31,447 nucleotides of DNA. It comes from DATFEN01 sp035691285. Lineage in GTDB: Bacteria; Acidobacteriota; Vicinamibacteria; Fen-336. The position numbers and the translations under genes were made by a program. Numbering within the stretch: the first letter of the stretch is position 1; the number at the start of each line of letters is the position of its first letter. The DNA is taken from the NCBI GenBank assembly GCA_035691285.1, contig DASSJI010000079.1, forward strand, positions 1 through 31,447, given 5' to 3'. The notes beneath the pieces are model-generated. The model was not told the origin of the DNA and did not search any database. It was given only the letters and a program-made list of their open reading frames with translations. Positions 1-7,590 of this stretch are shown one piece after another.

Positions 1-826
1 AGTGCTCGCGGCCGGGAAATGCACGCGCCTCCACCTCGGCCTTGTAGGCGGCGATGGCGGCGGATTGGGCGCTCCCCAGCTCGGCGTAGCGCTTGGCGAA
101 CTTCGGCCAGAGCCGGTCGTGGAGGCCGAGCAGGTCGTGGATCACGAGCACCTGGCCGCTCGTGCCTGCGCCGGCGCCGATGCCGATGGTCGGGATCGAG
201 AGGCGTTCGGTGACGAAGGCCGCCACGCGATAGGGGATGCTCTCGAGCACGATCGCGAAGCAGCCGGCGTCCTGCAGTGCGACGGCGTCGTCGAGGACGC
301 CGCGCGCCGCTGTGGCGGTGCGCGCCTGCACTCTGAACCCCCCGAGGGCGTGGACGCTCTGCGGCGTCAGCCCGACGTGGCCCATGACCGGGACGCCAGC
401 CCGCACGATGGCCGCAGCCGTTTCCGCGAACGGACGCCCGCCTTCCAGCTTGACGGCGTCCATGCCCGCCTGGAGGAAGCGGCCTGCGTTGCGGACGGCC
501 TCCGCGACGTCGGCCTGGTAGCTCATGAAGGGCAGGTCGCCGACCAGGAGCGCGCCGTTCGCGCCGCGCGCGACGGCGCGCGCGTGATGGAGCATCTCGT
601 CCATCGTCACCGACAGGGTGTTCGGGTGGCCCAGGACCACCATCGCCAGCGAATCGCCGACGAGGATGGCGTCGATGCCCGCGCCGTCCACGGCCCGGGC
701 CGTGGGGTAGTCGTAGGCCGTCAGCATCGTGATCGGCTCGCCGCGCCGGTGCTTCTCGCGCAGCGTGAGGACGGTGGTCTTGGGACGGGGGATGGCGGAC
801 GTGGACTCGCCGGGTCGCGTGCTCAT
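1..826 (-). CDS. panB: 3-methyl-2-oxobutanoate hydroxymethyltransferase, 3' end missing
   Basis: Ketopantoate hydroxymethyltransferase transfers a hydroxymethyl group from 5,10-methylene-tetrahydrofolate to 2-oxoisovalerate, the first committed step of pantothenate and CoA synthesis; it is cytosolic. Translating the minus strand from the ATG at 826 gives a continuous PanB sequence: TMLTAYDYPTARAVDGAGID near the N terminus, then ILVGDSLAMVVLGH with the metal-binding Asp, DLPFMSYQ, GHVGLTPQSVH and IGIGAG. The frame is still open at AFPGREH, where PanB proteins are close to their C terminus, so only a short tail lies outside the window. The upstream Shine-Dalgarno is weak (GAGGCG, about 5 nt before ATG). 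Its upstream region is shared with the divergent membrane protein gene and carries the inverted repeat and 11-bp array. Identification is secure; the end is undetermined. Confidence 0.96.
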   Translation of the reverse strand, partial: MSTRPGESTSAIPRPKTTVLTLREKHRRGEPITMLTAYDYPTARAVDGAGIDAILVGDSLAMVVLGHPNTLSVTMDEMLHHARAVARGANGALLVGDLPFMSYQADVAEAVRNAGRFLQAGMDAVKLEGGRPFAETAAAIVRAGVPVMGHVGLTPQSVHALGGFRVQARTATAARGVLDDAVALQDAGCFAIVLESIPYRVAAFVTERLSIPTIGIGAGAGTSGQVLVIHDLLGLHDRLWPKFAKRYAELGSAQSAAIAAYKAEVEARAFPGREH

Positions 827-929
827 GGCTTCGCGCCTCGCTTCTGCCCCTGTCACCCCGGGGTCGCGGGTCAGGCGTTGCTACGGCCGATCGCCGCCGC
901 GCCCATTCGCGGTCGACGTCAGAGCAAGG

Positions 930-947
930 TTAGCACAACCCTGCTAA
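930..947. repeat. perfect 6-bp inverted repeat upstream of panB
   Basis: TTAGCA, a six-base loop, then TGCTAA forms a perfect inverted repeat about 100 bp upstream of the panB start. It sits in the least GC-rich part of the panB/membrane-protein intergenic region. It could be a regulator site or a small hairpin; no T-run follows it on either strand, so it does not look like a terminator. The function is unknown. Confidence 0.45.
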
Positions 948-961
948 GATCCGGCGCCCAG

Positions 962-1158
962 CGTCGGCGGCTTGTGGACATCCTGTGCGCGGCGCGTGGA
1001 CGGCCTGTGAAAGCGCTGTGGACGCCTCGCGGATTTCCTGTCGAAGATCGGTCTCGAGCCTGTAGGAAAGTTGTTGATAAGCCGAGGCCACGGAGTGGAA
1101 GACCTGTGGAGATTCCGCGCTGAAGCGTGAACGGGCTGTGGAAATCCTGTGGGCATTC
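962..1158 (-). repeat. degenerate 11-bp tandem array, DnaA-box-like
   Basis: About seventeen consecutive units start every 11 bp (962, 973, 984, 995, 1006, 1017, 1028, 1039, 1050, 1061, 1072, 1083, 1094, 1105, 1116, then 1126, 1137, 1148 after a 1-bp slip). The top-strand consensus is TGTGGAnATCC; TGTGGA is exact at 973, 1017, 1105 and 1137. On the bottom strand this reads as repeated TCCACA cores, and the unit at 1072 gives TTATCAACA, one mismatch from the classical DnaA box TTATCCACA. All units point the same way and are spaced one helical turn apart, which suggests cooperative loading of one protein. It fills most of the 322-bp gap between panB and the membrane protein gene and overlaps that gene's proposed GTG start. 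A DnaA-binding region is the best guess; another regulator or a decayed minisatellite is possible. Confidence 0.6.
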
Positions 1159-2795
1159 GCGTAGAGGCCGGCGCGCTGGTCGCCGTGGGCGTCGGGACCT
1201 TCGTGGCCTGCCTTCTGGCCCTCGCCCTCGGCTCTTTGACTCCTGGGGCTTCGGCGCTCGGGCTCCTGGCTGGATTGACCTGCGGCGTGCTGGCGGGGCG
1301 GGCCGTGGCGCCCGTCGGCGCTCGGCCGGCGGCGGGCGAGCTGGCCGCGGCCGGCGTCCTCGGCGCGGTGGCCCTCAGGCAGTTCCTCTGGCTGCTGGCC
1401 GAGCGCGAGGGCGAGGTGCTCACCTGGGACTACTTCAACTACGGCGACCTTCCCCTGCACATCACGTTCATCCGCTTCTTCGCGAACGGCGCGCCCTTCT
1501 GGCCCGAGAACCCGCTCTTCACGGCCACGCGCCTGCAGTACCCGATCGGAATCGACCTGTTCCAGGCGATGCTGCTCCAGGCCGGTCTTCCGCTCGCGTC
1601 GGGCCTCGCCCTCGTCGGGCTCCTCGCCTCGGCGGCCACGGCGGCCGCGCTGCTCCGCTGGGCGGGCGGTCTTGCCGTCCTCGCGTTCGTCCTGTCGGGA
1701 GGGCTGGGCGACTCGCAGGACCTCGCCTGGAAGAACCTGTTCCTCGCGCTGTTCGTCACGCAGCGGGGCTTCCTCTTCGCGCTGCCGGCCGGACTGCTGC
1801 TCCTGGCGTGCTGGCGGCGGCGCTTCCTCGAAGGTGGGCCCGCCTTGATGCCGGCCTGGGTCGAAGGCCTGCTGTGGGGAACGCTGCCGCTCCTGCACCT
1901 GCACACGTTCCTGCTGGTGTCGCTGATGTTCGCGCTGTGGGCAGCCGCGACTCGGCGCGCCAGGGAAGCGTGGCCCACGTTCCGCGTCGCCGTCCTCCCG
2001 GCGACGCTCGGCGTGCTCCTGGTGACGGACTTCTTCCGGGCCTCGTCCCTGCTCGGGTGGAAGCCGGGCTGGACCATGGGGGACGACCACCCCGTCGCCT
2101 TCTTCCTGAAGAACTTCACGATCTATCCGGCCCTCGTCGCATGGGCTGCGTGGGAGGCGCACCGCTCCCGCGAACGGACCCTCGCGCTGACGCTGTTCCC
2201 GGGCCTGGCGGTGTGGGCCGCGTTGTTCTTCGTGAAGCTGGCGCCCTGGGCCTGGGACAACACCAAGGTGATGGTGTGGTGCTACCTGCTGACCCTGCCG
2301 TCGATCGGGCGGGCCCTCTCGTCGCTGCCGTTCGCGGCGCGGGCCGGAGTGCTCACCCTGTGGCTCTTCCCCGGGATCGGGACGATGGCGAACGCGACCC
2401 TCGGCCGCGAGCATGGCTACGTCGTCTACCAGCGCTGGGAGGTGGACGAGGTGTGTGGTGCGCTGCGGTCCGTGCCGATCGCGGCCCGAGTCGCCGTCGA
2501 GCCCACCTTCAACCACCCCGTCGCACTCTGCGGCCACCCGCTCGTGGCCGGGTACGGCGGCCACCTGTGGACCTACGGGATCGATCCGCGCTTCGTCGAG
2601 ACGCGGCTCAAGGCGCTCCTCGACGGCCAGCCCGACTGGGAACGGGCGGCGATGGAGCTGCGGGCGCGCTTCCTGTTTTGGGGATCGCGCGAAGCCCAGG
2701 CGCATCCCGGGTCCAGGCGGCCGTGGGAAGCCTCGCGCGCGCTGGTGGCCGAGGGACGCTGGGGTCGGCTCTACGACCTCTCGTCTGCGAAGTAA
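1149..2795 (+). CDS. polytopic membrane protein, GT-C glycosyltransferase-like
   Basis: A 548-residue protein with roughly ten or more hydrophobic segments and a short hydrophilic C-terminal domain. The first membrane span begins about ten residues from the GTG start. After span 2-3 there is an acidic loop, WDYFNYGDLPLH (about residues 93-104), followed by HITFIRFF and PIGIDLFQ. An Asp-rich first large loop is typical of GT-C glycosyltransferases that use lipid-linked sugars, but I cannot place it in a named family. The C-terminal 120 residues (about 430-548) look soluble and would face the periplasm. The GTG start lies inside the 11-bp array without a Shine-Dalgarno; an in-frame GTG at 1185 is an alternative. 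It converges on ansA with a 25-bp overlap of 3' ends. The CDS is secure, the function tentative. Confidence 0.8.
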   Translation: MGIRVEAGALVAVGVGTFVACLLALALGSLTPGASALGLLAGLTCGVLAGRAVAPVGARPAAGELAAAGVLGAVALRQFLWLLAEREGEVLTWDYFNYGDLPLHITFIRFFANGAPFWPENPLFTATRLQYPIGIDLFQAMLLQAGLPLASGLALVGLLASAATAAALLRWAGGLAVLAFVLSGGLGDSQDLAWKNLFLALFVTQRGFLFALPAGLLLLACWRRRFLEGGPALMPAWVEGLLWGTLPLLHLHTFLLVSLMFALWAAATRRAREAWPTFRVAVLPATLGVLLVTDFFRASSLLGWKPGWTMGDDHPVAFFLKNFTIYPALVAWAAWEAHRSRERTLALTLFPGLAVWAALFFVKLAPWAWDNTKVMVWCYLLTLPSIGRALSSLPFAARAGVLTLWLFPGIGTMANATLGREHGYVVYQRWEVDEVCGALRSVPIAARVAVEPTFNHPVALCGHPLVAGYGGHLWTYGIDPRFVETRLKALLDGQPDWERAAMELRARFLFWGSREAQAHPGSRRPWEASRALVAEGRWGRLYDLSSAK

Positions 2796-3757
2796 CCGCG
2801 CACGCCGTCGGGAGAGCCCGGAGCGCCGAGGGCGACCATCAGCTTGATGCGCGCCTTCGGGCCCGGCAAGTCGCCGCCGAGGATGACGCCCAGCTCCTCG
2901 AGCATGCGCCCGCCCCCCTCGTATCCATAGGCGGGCGAGACGCGGCCTTCCGCGCAGCGCGAGACCAGCACCACCGGCAGGCGGGCCGCGAGGGCGGCGC
3001 GGAGGCCGGGCAGGATCGAGGGCGGCACGTTCCCGCAGCCGGTCGCCTCGAGGACGAGGCCACGGGCGCCGCGCGCGAGGGACGCCCGTATCAGCGCGTC
3101 GTCCACGCCCGCGGCCATCGTGTGGAGATCCACTTCGGACACCAGCCGCCGCGCCGGTATGCGGGTCGGACGGAACGGCGGGCGCTCGAAGCGTACGTGT
3201 CCACGGTCGACCACCCCCAGGGGACCGCGCGGGCTGCGGAAGGCGTCGAGTCGCTGGGTGTGCCACTTGGTGGCCTCGGCGGCCGCGTGGATCTCCTCCC
3301 CGACCGCCACGAGCACGCCCCTGCCGCGCGCGTCGTCGTGAACGGCCGTCCGCACGGCCGCGAGCAGGTTCGCCGGCCCGTCCCAGGCTGGCTCCGATAC
3401 GGTGCGCATGGCGCCGCAGAAGACGACCGCCTTGTCGGTGTCGAGGGTGAGGTCCAGGAGGAACGCCGTCTCCTCGAGCGTGTCCGTGCCGTGGGCGAGC
3501 ACCACCCCGTCCACGGAGGGATCGTCCGCCAGGGCCTGCACGCGTCCGCGGAGGCGCCACATCCAATGGGGCGTCACGTGGGGGCCGGGAAGCCGGGCGT
3601 AGTCCTCGAGGCCCAGCCTGGCCTCGCGCTTCAGGCCGGTCACCCGCGCGGCGATCTCCTCGCCCGAGAGCGCAGGCACCGCGGCTCCCGTGGCGGGATC
3701 GATGCGCATCGAGATCGTGCCGCCGGTGAAGAGGACGTGGACGTGCTTGCGGGTCAA
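2771..3757 (-). CDS. ansA: L-asparaginase, bacterial two-threonine type
   Basis: Hydrolyses L-asparagine to aspartate and ammonia in the cytoplasm; there is no signal peptide. The 328 residues match the usual length. TGGTIS (11-16) carries the nucleophile Thr14, and HGTDTLEET (89-97) gives Thr91-Asp92, which with Lys164 in EATKWH completes the second catalytic triad. GCGNVPPSILP in the C-terminal domain is also family-typical. It is last in the thrC-alaX-eamA-ansA run, 16 nt after eamA. An asparaginase or glutaminase of unusual specificity cannot be excluded from motifs alone. The 3' end overlaps the convergent membrane protein gene by 25 bp. Confidence 0.93.
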   Translation of the reverse strand: MTRKHVHVLFTGGTISMRIDPATGAAVPALSGEEIAARVTGLKREARLGLEDYARLPGPHVTPHWMWRLRGRVQALADDPSVDGVVLAHGTDTLEETAFLLDLTLDTDKAVVFCGAMRTVSEPAWDGPANLLAAVRTAVHDDARGRGVLVAVGEEIHAAAEATKWHTQRLDAFRSPRGPLGVVDRGHVRFERPPFRPTRIPARRLVSEVDLHTMAAGVDDALIRASLARGARGLVLEATGCGNVPPSILPGLRAALAARLPVVLVSRCAEGRVSPAYGYEGGGRMLEELGVILGGDLPGPKARIKLMVALGAPGSPDGVRGYFADERS

Positions 3758-3773
3758 GGCAGCCTCCGGGGCG

Positions 3774-4634
3774 TCAAGCGTCGCGCTGGGCGACCACCAG
3801 CACGAGTGCGACGAGCACGAAGGCGCCGCCCAGCAGCGTGAGCCGCCCCGGCACCTCGCCGAAGAAGAGCCAGGCCAGGAGCGTCGCGCCGATGGGCTCG
3901 CCGAGGAGGAAGAGGCCGACGACCGGCGCCTTCAGGTGGCGCAGCGCGCGGTTCACGAGCCCGTGGCCTCCGATCGTGGGCACGAGCGCCAGCAGCACGA
4001 AGAAGGCGAGGGCGCGCGGCGGATAGGGACCGAAGGGCACGCCAGCCAGGGGCAAGAGCAGCGCCAGGGAAGCGGCGGCGGTCGTCCAGACCGTCTGCAC
4101 GTAGGCGCCCAGGGGCAGCGCGTGCCGGAGGCCGCGGCCCGTCACGTGGTACGCCGACAGCGCGGCGGCGCCGACCAGGGCCAGGAGGTCGCCCTTCAAC
4201 GGCGCGGCTCCACCGCCGGTCCAGTCGCCTGCGGCGATCAGGAACGCGCCGACGAGCGCCAGGGCGATCGCCCCCGCCACCGGCCGGCCCACCTTCTCGC
4301 CGAGGACGAGCCACGACAGGAGGACGGTGAAGAGCGGGGCCAGGTTCACGAGCAGCACCGAGGCCGCGATCGAGGTGTAGTCGAGGCTCGCGATCCAAGT
4401 GGCGAAGTGGAGCGCGAGCGAGACGCCCGAGCCGAGCACCGCAAGGCGCTGCCGCGGGAGGAGCCGGGGCCAGGAGGCGATGGCCGGCCGCAGGGCGAGC
4501 GGGGCGATGAAGGCGGCGGCCAGGCCCACGCGGTAGAACGCCACGGCGAGCGCGGGCGCGGACGCGAAGCGCACGAGGATGGAGCCGAACGACACGCACG
4601 CCACCGCCAGCGCGAGCGTCAGCCAGGGGCTCAC
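3774..4634 (-). CDS. EamA/DMT-family permease
   Basis: A 286-residue inner-membrane protein of the drug/metabolite transporter superfamily with two tandem EamA repeats (about 5-135 and 145-280), giving ten predicted membrane spans. Family hallmarks are visible: SILVRFASAPALAVAFYRV at the end of helix 1, YTSIAASVLLVNLAPLFTVL in the middle of repeat 1, and FFLLGEPIGATLLAWLFFGE in repeat 2. Members export amino acids, nucleosides or other metabolites; the substrate cannot be read from sequence. The GTG start overlaps the alaX stop as GTGA, which fixes the start and implies translational coupling. Next to thrC, alaX and ansA, amino-acid efflux is a reasonable inference. Confidence 0.88.
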   Translation of the reverse strand: MSPWLTLALAVACVSFGSILVRFASAPALAVAFYRVGLAAAFIAPLALRPAIASWPRLLPRQRLAVLGSGVSLALHFATWIASLDYTSIAASVLLVNLAPLFTVLLSWLVLGEKVGRPVAGAIALALVGAFLIAAGDWTGGGAAPLKGDLLALVGAAALSAYHVTGRGLRHALPLGAYVQTVWTTAAASLALLLPLAGVPFGPYPPRALAFFVLLALVPTIGGHGLVNRALRHLKAPVVGLFLLGEPIGATLLAWLFFGEVPGRLTLLGGAFVLVALVLVVAQRDA

Positions 4635-5809
4635 GCGTTCCGGACCCGTGCTGCGGCGAAGGCGAGCGCGGCATCGAGTCCGTCCGCCGTGTCGCCGGAT
4701 CCCTGGGCGAGGTTGCCCCTGCCGCCTCCCTTCCCGCCCAGCCGGGCCACGGCCTCGCGGAGCAGGGAGGGGACGTCGTGGGGCAGGCCGTCGGACTGGG
4801 CGAACACGAGATGGACGCGCTCCGCGCGGGAGGCGAGCAGCGCGACGCAGGGGCGGGCGGCGACCAGCGCCTGAGCGAGCAGGCGCAGCTCTTCCGGCGG
4901 CCGGCCGTCGAAGGCGGCGACGACGACCGGGCGCTCCGGGGTCCCGGCGAGCAGGCGGGTGGCCTCCAGCTCGATGGCCTGCCTGCGCAGCTCGACGACG
5001 CGCTTCTGGGTCGCGGCCAGCTCCGCCGCCTGGCGCTCGGCCGCCTCGACCAGGCCGGGCAGCGGCGACGACAGGAGGGCCCCGAGGCGGTCGGTCGCGA
5101 CCACGCGCTCGCGGGCCGCGCGGAGGGCGCGGTGGCCGCAGACGAAGCGCACCCGCGACCCGCTCTTGTAACGCTCGCGCCCGAGGACGAGGACGACGCC
5201 GACCTCGGACGTCGAGCGCGGATGCGTGCCGCCGCACGGCTGGATGTCGAACCCCTCCGCCTCGACGAGACGCACACGGTCCCCCGCGTCGCGCGGCGGC
5301 TCGACCCCGCGGTCGCGGGCTTCCGACGGGCTCACCTCGACGACGCGGACGGGATGCCCGGCCCACACGATCTCGTTCGCGAGCCGCTCGGCGTCGCGGA
5401 GCTGCGCCTCGGCAACCTCGCGGTCGAGGTCGACGGTCGAGGCGTCGGCTCCCAGATGGAAGCTCAGGGTGCGAGCCCCGGCCGCCTTCACGAGCGCGCG
5501 CGACAAGAGGTGCTGGCCGTGGTGCTGCTGGCGGTGGTCGCGGCGGCGCTCGCCGTCGACGCGGCCCGCGACAGCGTCCGCCGGGAGGGGCGCCTCGAGG
5601 ACGTGGAGCACGTCGCCGTCCTTCTCGAGGGCCGCCACGACCGCGACTCCCGAGAGCGTGCCGGTGTCCCAGGGCTGCCCGCCTGCCTCGGGATAGAAGG
5701 CGGTGCGGTCGAGGATCACGGCGGGCCGTCCGTCGTGGTCGGTGCGGGCGACGACGCGGGCCTCGAACTCGAGCAGGTACGGATCGTCGCGGTAGAGCCT
5801 TTCGGTCAA
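4631..5809 (-). CDS. AlaX-type alanyl-tRNA editing hydrolase with DHHA1 domain
   Basis: A free-standing homologue of the AlaRS editing domain, which deacylates mischarged Ser- or Gly-tRNA(Ala). The 392 residues contain the N-terminal barrel motif TAFYPEAGGQ (about 36-45), zinc-site HxxxH in QQHHGQHLLS (His96/His100) and CxxxH in PCGGTH (Cys192/His196), so the metal site is complete. A coiled-coil linker (about 235-275) and a C-terminal DHHA1 domain (about 285-385) with GGKGGGRGNLAQGSG follow, as in AlaX-L forms. One Gly of the usual GGGQ is Ala. The TTG start overlaps the thrC stop as TTGA, which decides it over other candidates in this long open frame; a GGGAG element lies just upstream. Coupling to thrC is notable but unexplained. 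Confidence 0.9.
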   Translation of the reverse strand: MTERLYRDDPYLLEFEARVVARTDHDGRPAVILDRTAFYPEAGGQPWDTGTLSGVAVVAALEKDGDVLHVLEAPLPADAVAGRVDGERRRDHRQQHHGQHLLSRALVKAAGARTLSFHLGADASTVDLDREVAEAQLRDAERLANEIVWAGHPVRVVEVSPSEARDRGVEPPRDAGDRVRLVEAEGFDIQPCGGTHPRSTSEVGVVLVLGRERYKSGSRVRFVCGHRALRAARERVVATDRLGALLSSPLPGLVEAAERQAAELAATQKRVVELRRQAIELEATRLLAGTPERPVVVAAFDGRPPEELRLLAQALVAARPCVALLASRAERVHLVFAQSDGLPHDVPSLLREAVARLGGKGGGRGNLAQGSGDTADGLDAALAFAAARVRNA

Positions 5810-7002
5810 CTCGGCTCCCGGACCGCGCCGGGGCTCCAGAGCGGCGCGAGCAGCTCGGCGTACTTGAAGCCGCTGCCGGTGTTGAAGAGCACGACGCTCT
5901 CGTCCTCGCGCAGCTCGCCCGACGCGGTCAGCGCCCGCGCCGCGGCCACGCAGGCGCCGCCCTCGGGCGCCATGAAGAAGCCCTCGAGCCTTGCCGCGTC
6001 CCGGACGCCTCGCACGATGTCGGCCTCGGCCACCGCGGCCGCGCCGCCCCTGCTGTCCCGCACGGCGCGGAGGATCAGGAAGTCGCCGAGCGCCTTCGGA
6101 ACGCGCAGGCCGTGCGCGAGGGTCTGGGCGTTCGCCCAGGCGGGAGCCTCGTCGGCGCCCTCCAGGAAGGCCTTCACGATCGGCGCGCAGCCTGCGGCCT
6201 GCACCGCGAACATCCGCGGTCGCTTCGAGCCGACGAGGCCGAGGCGCTCCATCTCGTCGAAGGCCTTCCACATGCCGATGAGCCCCGTGCCGCCGCCGGT
6301 GGGGTAGAGGATCGCGTCGGGAAGCGTCCAGCCGAGCTGCTCCCCGAGCTCGTAGCCCATCGTCTTCTTGCCCTCGATGCGGTAAGGCTCCTTCAGCGTG
6401 GCGCACTCGTAGAAGCCGTGTTCCTGGGCGGCGGCGGCGCATGCGCGCCCCGCGTCGCTGATCAGGCCGTCCACGAGCGTGGTCGCGGCGCCGTAGCCCT
6501 CCGTCTCCATCACGAACAGCCGGGGGATGTCACGGGGCAGGAAGACGTGCGCGCGCAGGCCGCCGCGCGCGGCGTAGGCGGCCAGGGCGCTGCCGGCGTT
6601 GCCGGCGGAGGGGAGGCAGACGTCCCGGGCGTCGAAGGCCTTCGCCATCGAGACCGCGACCCCGAGTCCCCGGGCCTTGAAGGAGCCGGTGGGATTGCCG
6701 CTCTCGTCCTTCACGAGCAGGCGAGGCAGTCGGAGCTCGGCGCCGAGGCGGGGCGCCGCGAGCAGGGGCGTACAGCCTTCGCCGAGGCTCAGCCGTCGCT
6801 CGGGATCCGCGAGGGGCAGGACCGGCGCATAGCGCCAGAGCGTCCGCTCCCGCCCGCCGACCGCGATCGGGCGCATGGCCTCGGCCGCGCGCTCGAGGTC
6901 GTAGCGGGCCAGCAGCGGCCCGCCGCACGCGCAGAGGTTCTGGGGGCGAGAGGCGTCCTTCTCCGCGCCGCAGCGCGAGCACTCGAGATGGCTGAGGAAC
7001 AC
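5806..7002 (-). CDS. thrC: threonine synthase
   Basis: PLP enzyme converting O-phosphohomoserine to threonine. The 398 residues begin with a zinc-ribbon-like segment (Cys8, Cys11, Cys24, Cys26), seen in one branch of threonine synthases. The PLP lysine is Lys109 in NPTGSFKARG, and GGGTGLIG is the phosphate-binding loop. The fold-type II body (AGNAGSALAAYAARGG, LKEPYRIEGKKTMGYEL) is complete. Cysteate or diaminopropionate synthases share the fold, but the zinc ribbon and EGKKTMGYE motif fit ThrC. The GTG start has no Shine-Dalgarno, but TAGAAT lies 7 nt upstream, so it may be transcribed leaderless as well as by read-through from frr, 24 bp away. alaX follows with a 4-nt overlap. Confidence 0.93.
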   Translation of the reverse strand: MFLSHLECSRCGAEKDASRPQNLCACGGPLLARYDLERAAEAMRPIAVGGRERTLWRYAPVLPLADPERRLSLGEGCTPLLAAPRLGAELRLPRLLVKDESGNPTGSFKARGLGVAVSMAKAFDARDVCLPSAGNAGSALAAYAARGGLRAHVFLPRDIPRLFVMETEGYGAATTLVDGLISDAGRACAAAAQEHGFYECATLKEPYRIEGKKTMGYELGEQLGWTLPDAILYPTGGGTGLIGMWKAFDEMERLGLVGSKRPRMFAVQAAGCAPIVKAFLEGADEAPAWANAQTLAHGLRVPKALGDFLILRAVRDSRGGAAAVAEADIVRGVRDAARLEGFFMAPEGGACVAAARALTASGELREDESVVLFNTGSGFKYAELLAPLWSPGAVREPS

Positions 7003-7009
7003 CGCGCGG

Positions 7010-7015
7010 ATTCTA
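7010..7015 (-). promoter_or_regulatory. -10-like TAGAAT box upstream of thrC
   Basis: TAGAATCCGCG on the minus strand ends a few bases before the thrC GTG, with 7 nt between the hexamer and the start codon. No clear -35 is visible. Transcription from it would begin at or next to the GTG, giving a leaderless mRNA. The same 11-mer precedes the plus-strand membrane protein gene at 15464. Confidence 0.45.
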
Positions 7016-7026
7016 CGCCCGCGCGG

Positions 7027-7587
7027 CTACACCTCCATGATCTCGGCTTCCTTCTTCTTCAGGATCTCGTTGATCCTCTCGATGTGCTGGTCGGTGAGCT
7101 TCTGGATCTGATCGAGGGCGTGCTTCTCGTCGTCCTCGCTGACCGCGTGGTCCTTGAGCAGCTTCTTGAGGTGCTCGTTCACGTCCCGGCGCACGTTGCG
7201 GATCGCGACGCGGCCGTCCTCGGCGTGCTTGTGGGCGTGCTTGACGAGCGTCCTGCGGCGCTCCTCGGTCAGCGACGGGATGGGGATGCGGATGATCTTG
7301 CCGTCGTTCTGGGGGTTGAGGTCGAGGTCCGAGGAGCGGATCGCCTTCTCGATGGCCCCGAGGAGCGACGGGTCCCAGGGCTGCATGGTGATGAGCGTGG
7401 GGTCGGGAACCTGGAGGTTGCCGACCTGGTTGAGGGGGGTCGGCGTGCCGTAGTAGTCGACGCGGATGCCGTCGAGCATCGAGAGGGACGCGCGGCCCGT
7501 GCGCATCACCATGAGCTCCTTGCGGACGGTCTCGAGGGTCGCGTCCATGCGCTTCTGGGCGTCAGCGACGAGGTCCTTGATGGCCAT
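7027..7587 (-). CDS. frr: ribosome recycling factor
   Basis: With EF-G, RRF splits the post-termination ribosome. The 186-residue protein has the family length and sequence throughout: R-T-G-RAS (MVMRTGRASLSMLDGIRVDYYGTPTPLNQV), LLGAIEKAIRSSDLDLNPQNDG and IPIPSLTEERRRTLVKHA, with the long-helix three-helix bundle ending in KKKEAEIMEV. ATG is preceded by GAGGTG at good spacing, 3 nt after the pyrH stop. The order rpsB-tsf-pyrH-frr is the widely conserved bacterial arrangement. Confidence 0.98.
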   Translation of the reverse strand: MAIKDLVADAQKRMDATLETVRKELMVMRTGRASLSMLDGIRVDYYGTPTPLNQVGNLQVPDPTLITMQPWDPSLLGAIEKAIRSSDLDLNPQNDGKIIRIPIPSLTEERRRTLVKHAHKHAEDGRVAIRNVRRDVNEHLKKLLKDHAVSEDDEKHALDQIQKLTDQHIERINEILKKKEAEIMEV

Positions 7588-7590
7588 CGG

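Noticed and set aside
1127..3841. A 904-codon plus-strand frame and an 878-codon minus-strand frame (930-3566) over the GT-C gene and ansA
   Set aside because: Both are Arg/Pro/Gly-rich and motif-free, and overlap genes supported by membrane topology or catalytic residues.
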